Notes: a model not told the origin generated them from the letters alone. A stretch of 5,477 nucleotides of DNA from Sphingomonadales bacterium (GCA_027489295.1 JAIYAA010000209.1:1-5477); one strand, 5' to 3'; numbered from the stretch's first letter, positions 1-4,781 are shown. Numbers and translations: made by a program.

Positions 1-190
1 GTCCCAGCCTTCGACATTCCCGCTGGCTAACATCCTGCCGAGTGTGCCCGCTTTCGGCTGTGGAAAAGGGCAAGGTGAAACGGTGGGGCTAGGAGATTAT
101 CTCGATGGCGTGTGATGGTTCACCCTGCAGGAATCGCCGCGTTCGCTGGTGTTTGCGGTGCCTTTTGCCTCCGGGCCGAACAGCAGGCGT
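1..190. other. Left-edge region without a confident gene
   Basis: Nothing here can be assigned with confidence. On the plus strand one frame is open from the window edge (position 2) to a TGA at 113-115, giving 37 residues that end in GDYLDGV. This could be the 3' end of a gene entering from the left and converging on the AlpA-like gene. On the minus strand an ATG at 31-33 runs off the left edge (MLASGNVEGWD), with no well-spaced ribosome binding site. Open frames this short are expected by chance in GC-rich DNA, so neither is called. No terminator with a T-run is seen between these frames and the gene at 191. Confidence 0.3.
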
Positions 191-385
191 CTATTTTTTT
201 AGAGTATCCAGCCATTCGGCAACGGCGGATTCCCGCCAGCCCATGCAGCGGGTGCTGATCCGAGTCTTCTGGGGGAATGTGCCGGCTTCCATTTTCCGGT
301 AGAGGGTGGAACGGGTCAGGCCGGTGCGTTCGAGCACGGTTTTGATCCGGAGAATGCGGTCTGTTGGGTCGGGTTGGGTCTGCAT
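191..385 (-). CDS. AlpA-family helix-turn-helix regulator (excisionase-like)
   Basis: A 64-residue protein that matches the AlpA/MerR-like helix-turn-helix proteins of prophages and integrative elements. The family binds DNA and acts as an excisionase or a regulator of the element's genes. The visible pattern is the typical one: an N-terminal RILRIKTVLERTGLTRSTLYR helix-turn-helix start (about residues 10-30), a basic wing EAGTFPQKTRIS, and the family-typical C-terminal block GWRESAVAEWLDTL. The length is normal (60-70 residues), so the gene looks intact. The ATG at 385 is preferred over an upstream GTG at 394 because a GAGG lies 8 bases before the ATG. No integrase, relaxase or replication gene is visible nearby, so it may be the survivor of a decayed mobile element; the neighbouring gene and IS remnants support that. 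The AlpA assignment is from motif recognition; the specific role is inference. Confidence 0.85.
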   Translation of the reverse strand: MQTQPDPTDRILRIKTVLERTGLTRSTLYRKMEAGTFPQKTRISTRCMGWRESAVAEWLDTLKK

Positions 386-393
386 TGCTATCA

Positions 394-397
394 CCTC
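394..397 (-). promoter_or_regulatory. Ribosome binding site of the AlpA-like gene
   Basis: GAGG on the minus strand, 8 bases before the ATG at 385. It overlaps the competing GTG at 394-392, which therefore has no usable Shine-Dalgarno sequence. This decides the start in favour of the ATG. Confidence 0.55.
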
Positions 398-623
398 GCA
401 TCGCTTGAGGGTTGGTGGAGCGCTCCGGGGAAAGATTGAGCCGAGCGGCTGGTCGGGAAAAGAGCCTGGATGGTGCAGGAAGGGACCTGTTCGGTGCAGT
501 TTGGCACGCGGGTGGTTCGAGCGGATGTGGCTAAAAGCTTCGGCTTGTCCCGGGGCGTCTCACGCCAGATGCGTGACTGCGCTCGCTCGCCGCTGGCGCG
601 GCGCCGAGTTGGCATGCCGCCTC

Positions 624-636
624 GGCCCTTCGGGTG
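624..636 (+). repeat. Direct repeat copy 1 (GGCCCTTCGGGTG)
   Basis: A 13-base sequence that recurs with one mismatch at 1043-1055. Each copy contains a mini-hairpin with arms CCC and GGG around a 2-base loop. The two copies bracket most of the hairpin-rich spacer. Confidence 0.4.
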
Positions 637-869
637 TTGGTCGCGGACGCAGGACCGATCTGCGGATCTCTGGCCGACAGTGTCGACAGCGGAACGCGGT
701 TGCGGTGCGCGCACTGGCGCACGCCTGCGGCGACACCAGGGCGCGCGTGTTGTGGGCGCCCGCGTGGCACACTTGCCCGGGCGGGAGGCACGGGCGGCGG
801 CTGGCGCACGTGCTGGCGCGCGCACGCCGCCCGCGCAGCCTCGCCCGGTTGCAAGGGTGCGGTTCTTTT

Positions 870-890
870 CCGGGCGCCGTTGGCGCCCGG
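870..890. repeat. Perfect inverted repeat, 9-bp stem, 3-base loop
   Basis: CCGGGCGCC, loop GTT, then GGCGCCCGG. It is the strongest hairpin of the spacer. It is preceded by TTCTTTT on the plus strand but not followed by a T-run on either strand, so it does not look like an intrinsic terminator. Confidence 0.6.
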
Positions 891-900
891 CAGCGCTGTT

Positions 901-913
901 GCACTGACAGTGC
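901..913. repeat. Perfect inverted repeat, 6-bp arms
   Basis: GCACTG, one base, CAGTGC. It lies 10 bases after the hairpin at 870-890 and just before the one at 917-936. The one-base centre is too tight for a stable RNA loop, so if it matters it is more likely a protein site than a hairpin. Confidence 0.4.
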
Positions 914-916
914 GGT

Positions 917-936
917 CGCCGCGCGGATGCGCGGCG
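917..936. repeat. Perfect inverted repeat, 8-bp stem, GGAT loop
   Basis: CGCCGCGC, loop GGAT, GCGCGGCG. It is the third inverted repeat within 67 bases. It has no adjacent T-run. Confidence 0.5.
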
Positions 937-1010
937 GCGTTGGTGCACCGGTATGCGGAAAGGGCGGGGGAGCGTCGCTCGCCTCTAGTCCTGCCGCGGC
1001 ATGTCGCAAA

Positions 1011-1025
1011 CCGGGCGGTGCCCGG
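1011..1025. repeat. Perfect inverted repeat, 6-bp stem, GGT loop
   Basis: CCGGGC, loop GGT, GCCCGG. Its arms resemble the outer part of the hairpin at 870-890 (both begin CCGGGC and have a three-base loop), so the two may be related copies. Confidence 0.45.
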
Positions 1026-1042
1026 CTCGTTCTCTTCGTTTT

Positions 1043-1055
1043 GGCCCTACGGGTG
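1043..1055 (+). repeat. Direct repeat copy 2 (GGCCCTACGGGTG)
   Basis: Second copy of the motif at 624-636, differing only at the central T/A. It lies shortly before the plus-strand gene remnant. Confidence 0.4.
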
Positions 1056-1072
1056 GCTTTGCGGCACGCTAG

Positions 1073-1345
1073 CAGGAACTGCATGCGCGCGACTATGGGC
1101 TGCACCTAGAGAAAATCCGGGACGGCTACGAAAAGGTGTGCGGTGCGATCAACATCCTCACGAAGCGCCGGGCGATGACGTTGACGCCGCAGGAGGTCGC
1201 GAAGCAGATTGAAGCGGCCGGCACACAGGGACCTGCAGAAGATCGTAGAGCGTAAATCGGTGTTAGCTATGCCCTTGCCGGCACAGTCCAGGAATTGAAG
1301 GTGGTGGTCGCGTTGGCCCATTCCGTGGAGACCAGCGGCAATTGA
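1073..1345 (+). pseudogene. Degenerate gene remnant with in-frame stop
   Basis: One reading frame gives protein-like, non-repetitive sequence: a first block of 60 codons containing DYGLHLEKIRDGYEKV and MTLTPQEVAKQIEAAG, then a TAA at 1253-1255. The same frame then resumes with a second block (SYALAGTVQELKVVVALAHS) that ends at the TGA of 1343-1345. There is no start codon; a stop at 1070-1072 precedes the first block. Both blocks look helical and Glu/Lys/Ala-rich. From memory, the LTP-x-x-x-A-x-x-I-x-x-AG pattern followed by a charged stretch recalls DUF6118-like helical proteins of sphingomonad mobile elements, but this is a weak assignment. The final TGA coincides with a candidate IS end, so the true C-terminus was probably removed by the insertion. 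That it is a remnant is fairly likely; its identity is uncertain. Confidence 0.5.
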
Positions 1346-1363
1346 GCCTGTCCCGGAGATACC
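1343..1363 (+). repeat. Candidate terminal end of the IS remnant
   Basis: The sequence begins TGAGCCTGTCCCGGAG, starting with TG as IS3-family ends do, and lies about 30 bases beyond the transposase stop, where an IS end is expected. It includes the start of a small perfect palindrome at 1353-1368 (CCGGAG, ATAC, CTCCGG). The matching opposite end is not found near 1660-1702, which fits the truncation there. The assignment is by position and general form only. Confidence 0.35.
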
Positions 1364-1387
1364 TCCGGCCAGAACGAGAGACCCAGC

Positions 1388-1437
1388 GCTTCATCGGCCG
1401 GAGCTAACCCCGGCCGATGAAGCAAATTCGGCCGGGG
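1388..1437. repeat. Three-arm overlapping inverted repeats
   Basis: A perfect 14-bp stem pairs 1388-1401 (GCTTCATCGGCCGG) with 1410-1423 across an 8-base loop. The right arm overlaps a second perfect stem: 1408-1417 (CCCCGGCCGA) pairs with 1428-1437 (TCGGCCGGGG) across 10 bases. Only one of the two can form at a time. The structure lies over the last codons and the stop of the transposase remnant. It could end the minus-strand transcript, but no T-run follows on that strand. Confidence 0.55.
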
Positions 1438-1657
1438 TCAGGAGCCCCGGGGATGTGTGAGGTTGGTTCTCGTTGAAGTCCGTCCGCCACGCCTCGATCT
1501 TGGCTCTGGCGTCGTCCAATGAAAAGAACCAGCGCGTGTTGATGTATTCATCGAGCAGGTGGCCGTTGAACGATTTTGCAAATGCATTGTCAGTCGGCTT
1601 GCCGGGCCTGCTGAAGTCCAACGTCACCTGGTTGATGTACGCCCAAAGCTGTCGAAC
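1391..1657 (-). pseudogene. IS3-family transposase orfB, C-terminal fragment
   Basis: Only the last about 85 residues of an IS3-family (IS407-like) transposase are present. The homology runs from LWAY (about 1648) through VTLDFSRPGKPTDNAF, SFNGHLLDEY and WFFSLDDARAKIEAWR to LTPAEFASSAG near the end. This is the end of the DDE catalytic core, which cuts and joins DNA during transposition. The first two catalytic Asp residues lie in the missing part. The third, normally the Glu of the family motif DNAFxESFNG, is Lys here (codon AAA at 1574-1576 on the minus strand), so even this part is inactive. There is no proper start: a GTG at 1627 would give 78 residues but corresponds to an internal Val. 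The fragment follows the mipA-like gene on the same strand and may be read through from it. Confidence 0.85.
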
Positions 1658-1702
1658 GACGTTGGGATGCGTGGTCTGTCTTGTGTGAAGACTCAGGGAA
1701 TT

Positions 1703-2512
1703 TTACAAGCGATACGAAAGCGTTAGAATGCCGAACGGCGCTGTATTCTTTTCGACGATCGGACTGTCTTTTACCTTGCCCAGTAGCGTGGTCGCGTTCG
1801 CTGTAGCGCTAAGGCTGATGCGATTGGTTAGGCGATAAGAAGCCGTCAGCGCGCCAGAGACGTCCTTGAAGCCTGCGCCTGCAGAGAAACGCGGAAGACC
1901 TGCGGCAAGTGATTCTGCCATGGAGATGCCAAAATAGCGGTTGTTGTACGTCTCGTTGGCCCATGTCGCGCCGACCGATGGTGCCAGCGTAAACCGAGGC
2001 GAAAGCTGAACGGGATAGGATAGGCTCAGATCCGCGATCAGCCCCTTGGTTCCGCCAGACACGATCTTTACGGCTCCAAGCGTGGCGATGAAGCCGCCCG
2101 CGCGAACGGTCGTGAATAGCCTCGCTCCTACCCCGTCGGGGAGCCGGTCGATCCCGGCAGGCACATCCTTCTTCCGATAGCCTTGCACGAAAACGACGCT
2201 TGCGCCGATCGCGATCTTGCCGGTATCGATTGGCGCGATCCCGATGCCGTTACGCAGGTTCGCAAAGAACCATCCGTGCTTGATGTCGATCGCGGGTAGG
2301 GGCAATACACGATAGTCTTCTGATCCCTGATAGGCAGGCGTGGTGGCCACGCCGACCCCCAGTACGACATGGTTTGCACTCGAAGGACTATCGCCCCGTC
2401 CTTGCTTGCTCGCCTGTTCCTGCGCATGCGCGCCGCTCGCCCACGCCGAAAGTATCAATATTGTCTGCCATGGCGTGGCGGACAGGCGCTTACGGATGGA
2501 ATCTTGGGTCAT
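1703..2512 (-). CDS. MipA/OmpV-family outer-membrane protein
   Basis: A 269-residue protein of the MipA/OmpV family, beta-barrel proteins of the outer membrane (one member, E. coli MipA, is a scaffold for murein synthesis enzymes; others are porin-like or antigenic). It has a clear signal peptide: basic start IRKR, hydrophobic TILILSAWASG, and a cleavage site after AHA at residue 30. The mature part opens with the family-typical block VVLGVGVATTPAYQGSEDYR, then LPLPAIDIKHGWFFA (about 47-85), followed by alternating strands such as RAGGFIATLGAV, RFTLAPSVGATWA and GALTASYRL. The length is normal for the family (about 250-280). It ends in YRL, whereas barrel proteins usually end in Phe. The ATG at 2512 has only a weak ribosome binding site. 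It lies 95 bases after the lipoprotein gene on the same strand with no clear terminator between them, so the two are probably co-transcribed. The exact function in this organism is unknown. Confidence 0.85.
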   Translation of the reverse strand: MTQDSIRKRLSATPWQTILILSAWASGAHAQEQASKQGRGDSPSSANHVVLGVGVATTPAYQGSEDYRVLPLPAIDIKHGWFFANLRNGIGIAPIDTGKIAIGASVVFVQGYRKKDVPAGIDRLPDGVGARLFTTVRAGGFIATLGAVKIVSGGTKGLIADLSLSYPVQLSPRFTLAPSVGATWANETYNNRYFGISMAESLAAGLPRFSAGAGFKDVSGALTASYRLTNRISLSATANATTLLGKVKDSPIVEKNTAPFGILTLSYRL

Positions 2513-2607
2513 AAAGGCACTCGTCTTTACGTCCTTCGGCTGTTGCCGGAGAGGAAGTGGAAGGTGAAGTCTGGCTGGAGCCGCGCGCCGCGGGGGCGGC
2601 GGTTGGG

Positions 2608-3438
2608 TTAGTCGCGTTGAATGCTGGTGCCAGCGACCTGGGGCACGTAGAGGCCGGTGACGCCCCCGACGATACCGCTCGCGACCGAGCGCTTGACCGC
2701 CTTGCGCGCGCCGAGATGCGAACAGGGATCGAGATCGCCGATATCGATTCGGGCACGTTGCCGGCTCGCGAACGCCTTGGCGACGGAGTCCCCCAGGGGT
2801 TCGGCGAGTTGGAGCGCGTCGCCCGCTTTCGACAGAGAGGGCTTGATCCGTCCAATCATCCTGGCGTTCCGCCGCCAGGCGATCGCTGCAATCTGTGTAC
2901 CAGCCGGATCCAGCAGCTCCGATTCGACAGCCAGTCCGCCTGTTGTTGCGGGGAGGCGGAAATTGACGACCGGGATCGGGTTGACGAAATCGATTGCCGC
3001 TTCGGCTGCAGAGCCGGCGCGACTGTTGGGCCGCAAGCGAACGATTGCGGTCCGTACTGTGCCTGCATCTTGCGCGGGGGCGTGGGCGATTCGGAAGCGC
3101 TTGCTCACCTCGAAGCAGATTTGCCGGTTCACTTCGCGAAGCACCATCGCCCTTTCCTTGTTGGAAAATGCCGCTTCGACATCAGCCCCGAAAATGGCGG
3201 GTTCAATATACACCCGTGCCAGCGTGTCGCTGGCACGGTCGTCGCGCCATTGATGAGAGGATCTTTTCAGCGGGCGATCCGGTGCCGGCATGCTCGAATA
3301 GCTGGTCAGGAAACCCGAACGCGCCACCGGGGCGCTTTGGCAGCCGGCAGTGCCGAACAGGGCAGAAGCGAGCAGAACCGCAGTGGGGATGCGGCAGGCG
3401 CACGTTCGGGGGCGAACTGCGTCGGTCAAGGGGAACAT
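2608..3438 (-). CDS. DUF3313-like lipoprotein
   Basis: A 276-residue predicted lipoprotein. After a basic start (RPRTCACR) come a hydrophobic stretch TAVLLASALF and a lipobox TAGC with the acylated Cys at residue 33, so the mature protein should be lipid-anchored, probably at the outer membrane. The mature start GFLTSYSSM and the later ARVYIEPAIF resemble the DUF3313 family (GFL-x-x-Y near the start, then an x-V-x-IEP strand), whose function is not known. The rest is mixed, with Ala-rich parts and a Gly-rich tail (SGIVGGVTGLYVPQ). The ATG at 3438 is preferred over the GTG at 3444 because GAGG lies 5 bases before the ATG and would overlap the GTG. It is the first gene after the promoter and operators at 3454-3513, and is followed by the mipA-like gene. 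It may work with that outer-membrane protein, as an inference from co-location only. Confidence 0.75.
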   Translation of the reverse strand: MFPLTDAVRPRTCACRIPTAVLLASALFGTAGCQSAPVARSGFLTSYSSMPAPDRPLKRSSHQWRDDRASDTLARVYIEPAIFGADVEAAFSNKERAMVLREVNRQICFEVSKRFRIAHAPAQDAGTVRTAIVRLRPNSRAGSAAEAAIDFVNPIPVVNFRLPATTGGLAVESELLDPAGTQIAAIAWRRNARMIGRIKPSLSKAGDALQLAEPLGDSVAKAFASRQRARIDIGDLDPCSHLGARKAVKRSVASGIVGGVTGLYVPQVAGTSIQRD

Positions 3439-3443
3439 CGACA

Positions 3444-3447
3444 CCTC
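3444..3447 (-). promoter_or_regulatory. Ribosome binding site of the lipoprotein gene
   Basis: GAGG on the minus strand, 5 bases before the ATG at 3438. It overlaps the first base of the GTG at 3444 and so excludes that codon as the usual start. Confidence 0.6.
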
Positions 3448-3453
3448 ACGTAT

Positions 3454-3472
3454 AAGATACGCGTCGTATCCA
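3454..3472. promoter_or_regulatory. Operator-like site 1 (probable TetR binding site)
   Basis: Contains the perfect palindrome GATACG, CGT, CGTATC at 3456-3470. It covers the proposed -10 box and the region of the transcription start of the lipoprotein gene. The 19-base site AAGATACGCGTCGTATCCA matches the reverse complement of site 2 (3495-3513) at 14 of 19 positions. A perfect 15-base palindrome repeated beside a promoter and next to a tetR gene is the usual form of a TetR-family operator. Confidence 0.65.
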
Positions 3473-3493
3473 ATACGGTCACCTAGCTGTCAA
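3465..3493 (-). promoter_or_regulatory. Sigma-70-like promoter of the lipoprotein-mipA operon
   Basis: On the minus strand a perfect -35 box TTGACA (3493-3488) is followed after exactly 17 bases by GATACG (3470-3465), a weak -10 that keeps the ATA core. The predicted start of transcription is near 3457, about 20 bases before the ATG at 3438. The -35 box sits just inside operator site 2 and the -10 box lies within operator site 1, an arrangement suited to repression. The -35 is convincing; the -10 is poor, so the exact start is uncertain. Confidence 0.55.
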
Positions 3494-3494
3494 T

Positions 3495-3513
3495 AGGATA
3501 CAAAATGTATCTT
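3495..3513. promoter_or_regulatory. Operator-like site 2 (probable TetR binding site)
   Basis: Contains the perfect palindrome GATACA, AAA, TGTATC at 3497-3511, directly upstream of the -35 box and touching the stop codon of the tetR-like gene (TAA at 3514-3512). The flanking bases make it a mirrored partner of site 1: centres are 41 bases apart and 22 bases separate the 19-base sites. Confidence 0.65.
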
Positions 3514-4120
3514 ATTGTGTCGAGACGTCGACCTTTCCGCTTGCGTTGGGCGCGGGGGTGATCAGCGGGAGGACGACCTGGTCGACAATGTCGGAGATCG
3601 TCGCGTCCGAAATCGGCTTGGCGGTGACGATGATTTCGTGGAAGACTAGGCTGAGGGGAACGCGCATCACCCGCGGGCTTATCCGATGCGGGTCCAGGTC
3701 GCCGCGCTGCATCGCCCGGGCGAGGATCGCCTCAAGGGGGTTTTCCTGAAACTGGGCATCCGCAAAGCTGGCGTTTTCCATCGCCATGTCGTCGCTCATA
3801 TCGAAAATCAGGCGGAGCAGGTGAGGGGGCGAGCGATCCGCGAATTTGCGCATCAACAGGCACAGCTCGTCGCGCAGATTGCCGAGATCCGCAACCACCA
3901 GCGGATTGTGCCGCACGTGGCGTGCGATCGCTGCCGCGGCGAGGCCGGCGCGTGTCGGCCAGCGGCGATAGAGAACAGCGCGGCTCGTGCCGGCGCCTTT
4001 GGCTACCGCCTCGTAAGTGAAGGTTGAATATCCGCCGGTTGCAAGCTCTGCCCAAGCGGCTTCGAGGATCGCTTCTTCGAGCACCGTTCCCCGGCGTCGC
4101 TGACTTTTCTGCTGGTCCAA
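3512..4120 (-). CDS. TetR/AcrR-family transcriptional regulator
   Basis: A 202-residue regulator, a typical length for the family. The N-terminal DNA-binding domain is clear: a basic start (QRRRG), helix TVLEEAILEAAWAELA, then the helix-turn-helix FTYEAVAKGAGTSRAVLYRRW (about residues 34-54), ending in PTRAGL. The remaining about 140 residues form the helical ligand-binding and dimerisation domain; the ligand cannot be told from the sequence. The usual effect is repression released by a small molecule. The start is chosen at a TTG (4120), with GGAG 5 bases before it; a longer frame from 4252 would add 44 residues rich in Arg, Ser and Ala with no place in the family. The two palindromes just past its stop codon are the probable targets, making the lipoprotein and mipA-like genes its likely regulon. 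No complete copy of the palindrome is seen upstream of its own start. Confidence 0.88.
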   Translation of the reverse strand: MDQQKSQRRRGTVLEEAILEAAWAELATGGYSTFTYEAVAKGAGTSRAVLYRRWPTRAGLAAAAIARHVRHNPLVVADLGNLRDELCLLMRKFADRSPPHLLRLIFDMSDDMAMENASFADAQFQENPLEAILARAMQRGDLDPHRISPRVMRVPLSLVFHEIIVTAKPISDATISDIVDQVVLPLITPAPNASGKVDVSTQ

Positions 4121-4125
4121 GGTCT

Positions 4126-4129
4126 CTCC
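4126..4129 (-). promoter_or_regulatory. Ribosome binding site of the tetR-like gene
   Basis: GGAG on the minus strand, 5 bases before the TTG at 4120. No in-frame ATG lies near the start of the conserved domain, so this site is the main reason for choosing the TTG. Confidence 0.55.
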
Positions 4130-4305
4130 GAGTTGCGAATGTCGTCGCGCGCATGAGCGCGCCTTCTTGCCCGAAGCTGCGTTGCGAGAGCGCGGCGACC
4201 CGTATCGGCACGCCAAAGCGCACGAGTTGAGATGCGGGCGGGTGAACTGCAACTACCGCCCTGAAATCAATATTTCCAGAGACGTCTTGGATCTTAAATC
4301 ACCGT

Positions 4306-4338
4306 GGCGCCGATGGGTGACTTAGTCCCATCGGCGTC
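4306..4338 (-). terminator. Probable terminator of the adhC-VOC transcript
   Basis: A perfect 10-bp stem pairs CGCCGATGGG (4308-4317) with CCCATCGGCG (4327-4336) over a 9-base loop; a G-T and a G-C pair extend it. It begins 18 bases after the VOC stop codon on the minus strand. Downstream on that strand the sequence is only moderately T-rich (TGATTTAA), so termination may be partial or factor-assisted. It separates the detoxification genes from the tetR-like gene. Confidence 0.6.
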
Positions 4339-4355
4339 CAGCAGCGCGTTACCGC

Positions 4356-4757
4356 TCAGTTGCCGTCGGTGAAGGTGTACGCACAAACCTTGTTGCCGGC
4401 CGGGTCGCGCAAATAGGCGGCATATGCTCCTGGCAGATGGCTGCGCGGCCCCGGAGCGCCCTCGTCCGATCCGCCAGTGGCAAGTCCGGCAGCATGGAAG
4501 GTATCCACCTCGGCCGGCGTCGCTGCCGCGAACCCGATCGTCATGCCGTTGCTCGTTGGCGCTTCGCCGTTTCCGGGGCGCGCGACGATGAAGGCCGGCT
4601 TGTCTCTGCCATAGAGAACCCAGCCATTCCCAAACGGGCCGAGATTGTTGATGCCTAGCGCGCCGAGTGCTGCGTTGTAGAATGCCACCGAAGCGTCGAG
4701 GTTGGCGGCGCCCATCATGACATGGGAGAAGACGCCGTTGCCGGAGATGACGGCCAT
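4356..4757 (-). CDS. VOC-family (glyoxalase/bleomycin-resistance fold) protein
   Basis: A 133-residue single VOC domain protein, full length. The first module starts FSHVMMGAANLDASVAFYNAALGALG, with a possible metal-ligand His at residue 12 and the family-typical AFY. The second module ends AYLRDPAGNKVCAYTF, the usual DPxGN turn; the position often held by a metal-binding Glu is Cys125, as in the DPDGNKxCAF branch of the family. The start ATG has a good ribosome binding site (AAAGGA, 7 bases away). It lies 24 bases after the formaldehyde dehydrogenase gene on the same strand, so they very likely share a transcript. A role in thiol- or aldehyde-related detoxification is inferred from this neighbour; the substrate is not known. 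Confidence 0.85.
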   Translation of the reverse strand: MAVISGNGVFSHVMMGAANLDASVAFYNAALGALGINNLGPFGNGWVLYGRDKPAFIVARPGNGEAPTSNGMTIGFAAATPAEVDTFHAAGLATGGSDEGAPGPRSHLPGAYAAYLRDPAGNKVCAYTFTDGN

Positions 4758-4781
4758 GATTCAGTCCTTTCGGTGATATCG

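Larger units (their letters stand above)
398..1072. other. GC-rich, hairpin-rich spacer without a credible gene
   Basis: About 675 bases between the AlpA-like gene and the plus-strand gene remnant. Long open frames exist on both strands in several phases at once, all dominated by Arg, Ala, Gly and Pro. That is the signature of GC-rich non-coding DNA, and none of these frames shows a recognisable domain or a good start. The stretch holds many short perfect inverted repeats, most clearly at 870-890, 901-913, 917-936 and 1011-1025, and two near-identical copies of a 13-base motif at 624-636 and 1043-1055. It could contain an origin, a transfer origin, structured RNA or degraded coding sequence; the sequence alone does not decide. 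Confidence 0.5.
1343..1690 (-). mobile_element. Truncated IS3-family insertion sequence remnant
   Basis: About 350 bases remain of an element that would normally be 1.2-1.5 kb. Only the 3' end is kept: the last part of the transposase orfB and the candidate terminus at 1343. The orfA gene, the first two thirds of orfB and the second terminus are missing. The inner boundary lies somewhere between about 1655 and 1702, just past the mipA-like stop codon, and cannot be placed exactly. The form of the transposase fragment resembles the IS407 group of IS3. Confidence 0.6.

Noticed and set aside
97..190. Minus-strand peptide just past the AlpA-like stop (LFGPEAKGTANTSERGDS, ending at a TAA at 97-99)
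   Set aside because: It looks somewhat protein-like but has no start codon or ribosome binding site and only about 30 codons. It could be a remnant, but is not supported enough to list.
870..890. Hairpin as an intrinsic terminator
   Set aside because: The T-rich stretch lies before the stem on the plus strand, and an A-rich stretch follows it on the minus strand, so neither direction gives a stem followed by T.
391..1105. Long minus-strand open frames (185 and 181 codons)
   Set aside because: Arg/Ala/Pro-rich sequence with no recognisable motif, overlapping each other in different phases. No supporting ribosome binding site was identified.
306..1109. Long plus-strand open frame of 267 codons
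   Set aside because: Composition is dominated by Arg, Ala, Gly and Cys, several other frames are open over the same stretch on both strands, and no domain is seen. It looks like a GC-driven chance frame.
2557..3486. Long plus-strand open frame of 309 codons opposite the lipoprotein gene
   Set aside because: It is a shadow of the minus-strand gene, which has a signal peptide, lipobox, ribosome binding site and promoter. The plus-strand product has no recognisable domain.
4147..4162. GCGCGC-ATGA-GCGCGC palindrome upstream of the tetR-like start
   Set aside because: Simple alternating GC arms of 6 bases are common in this composition, and it has no link to a promoter or a T-run.
4201..4206. 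CGTATC half-site upstream of the tetR-like gene, as a possible autoregulatory operator
   Set aside because: The partner arm expected at 4192-4197 reads GCGGCG and does not match GATACG. A single 6-base half-site is expected by chance.
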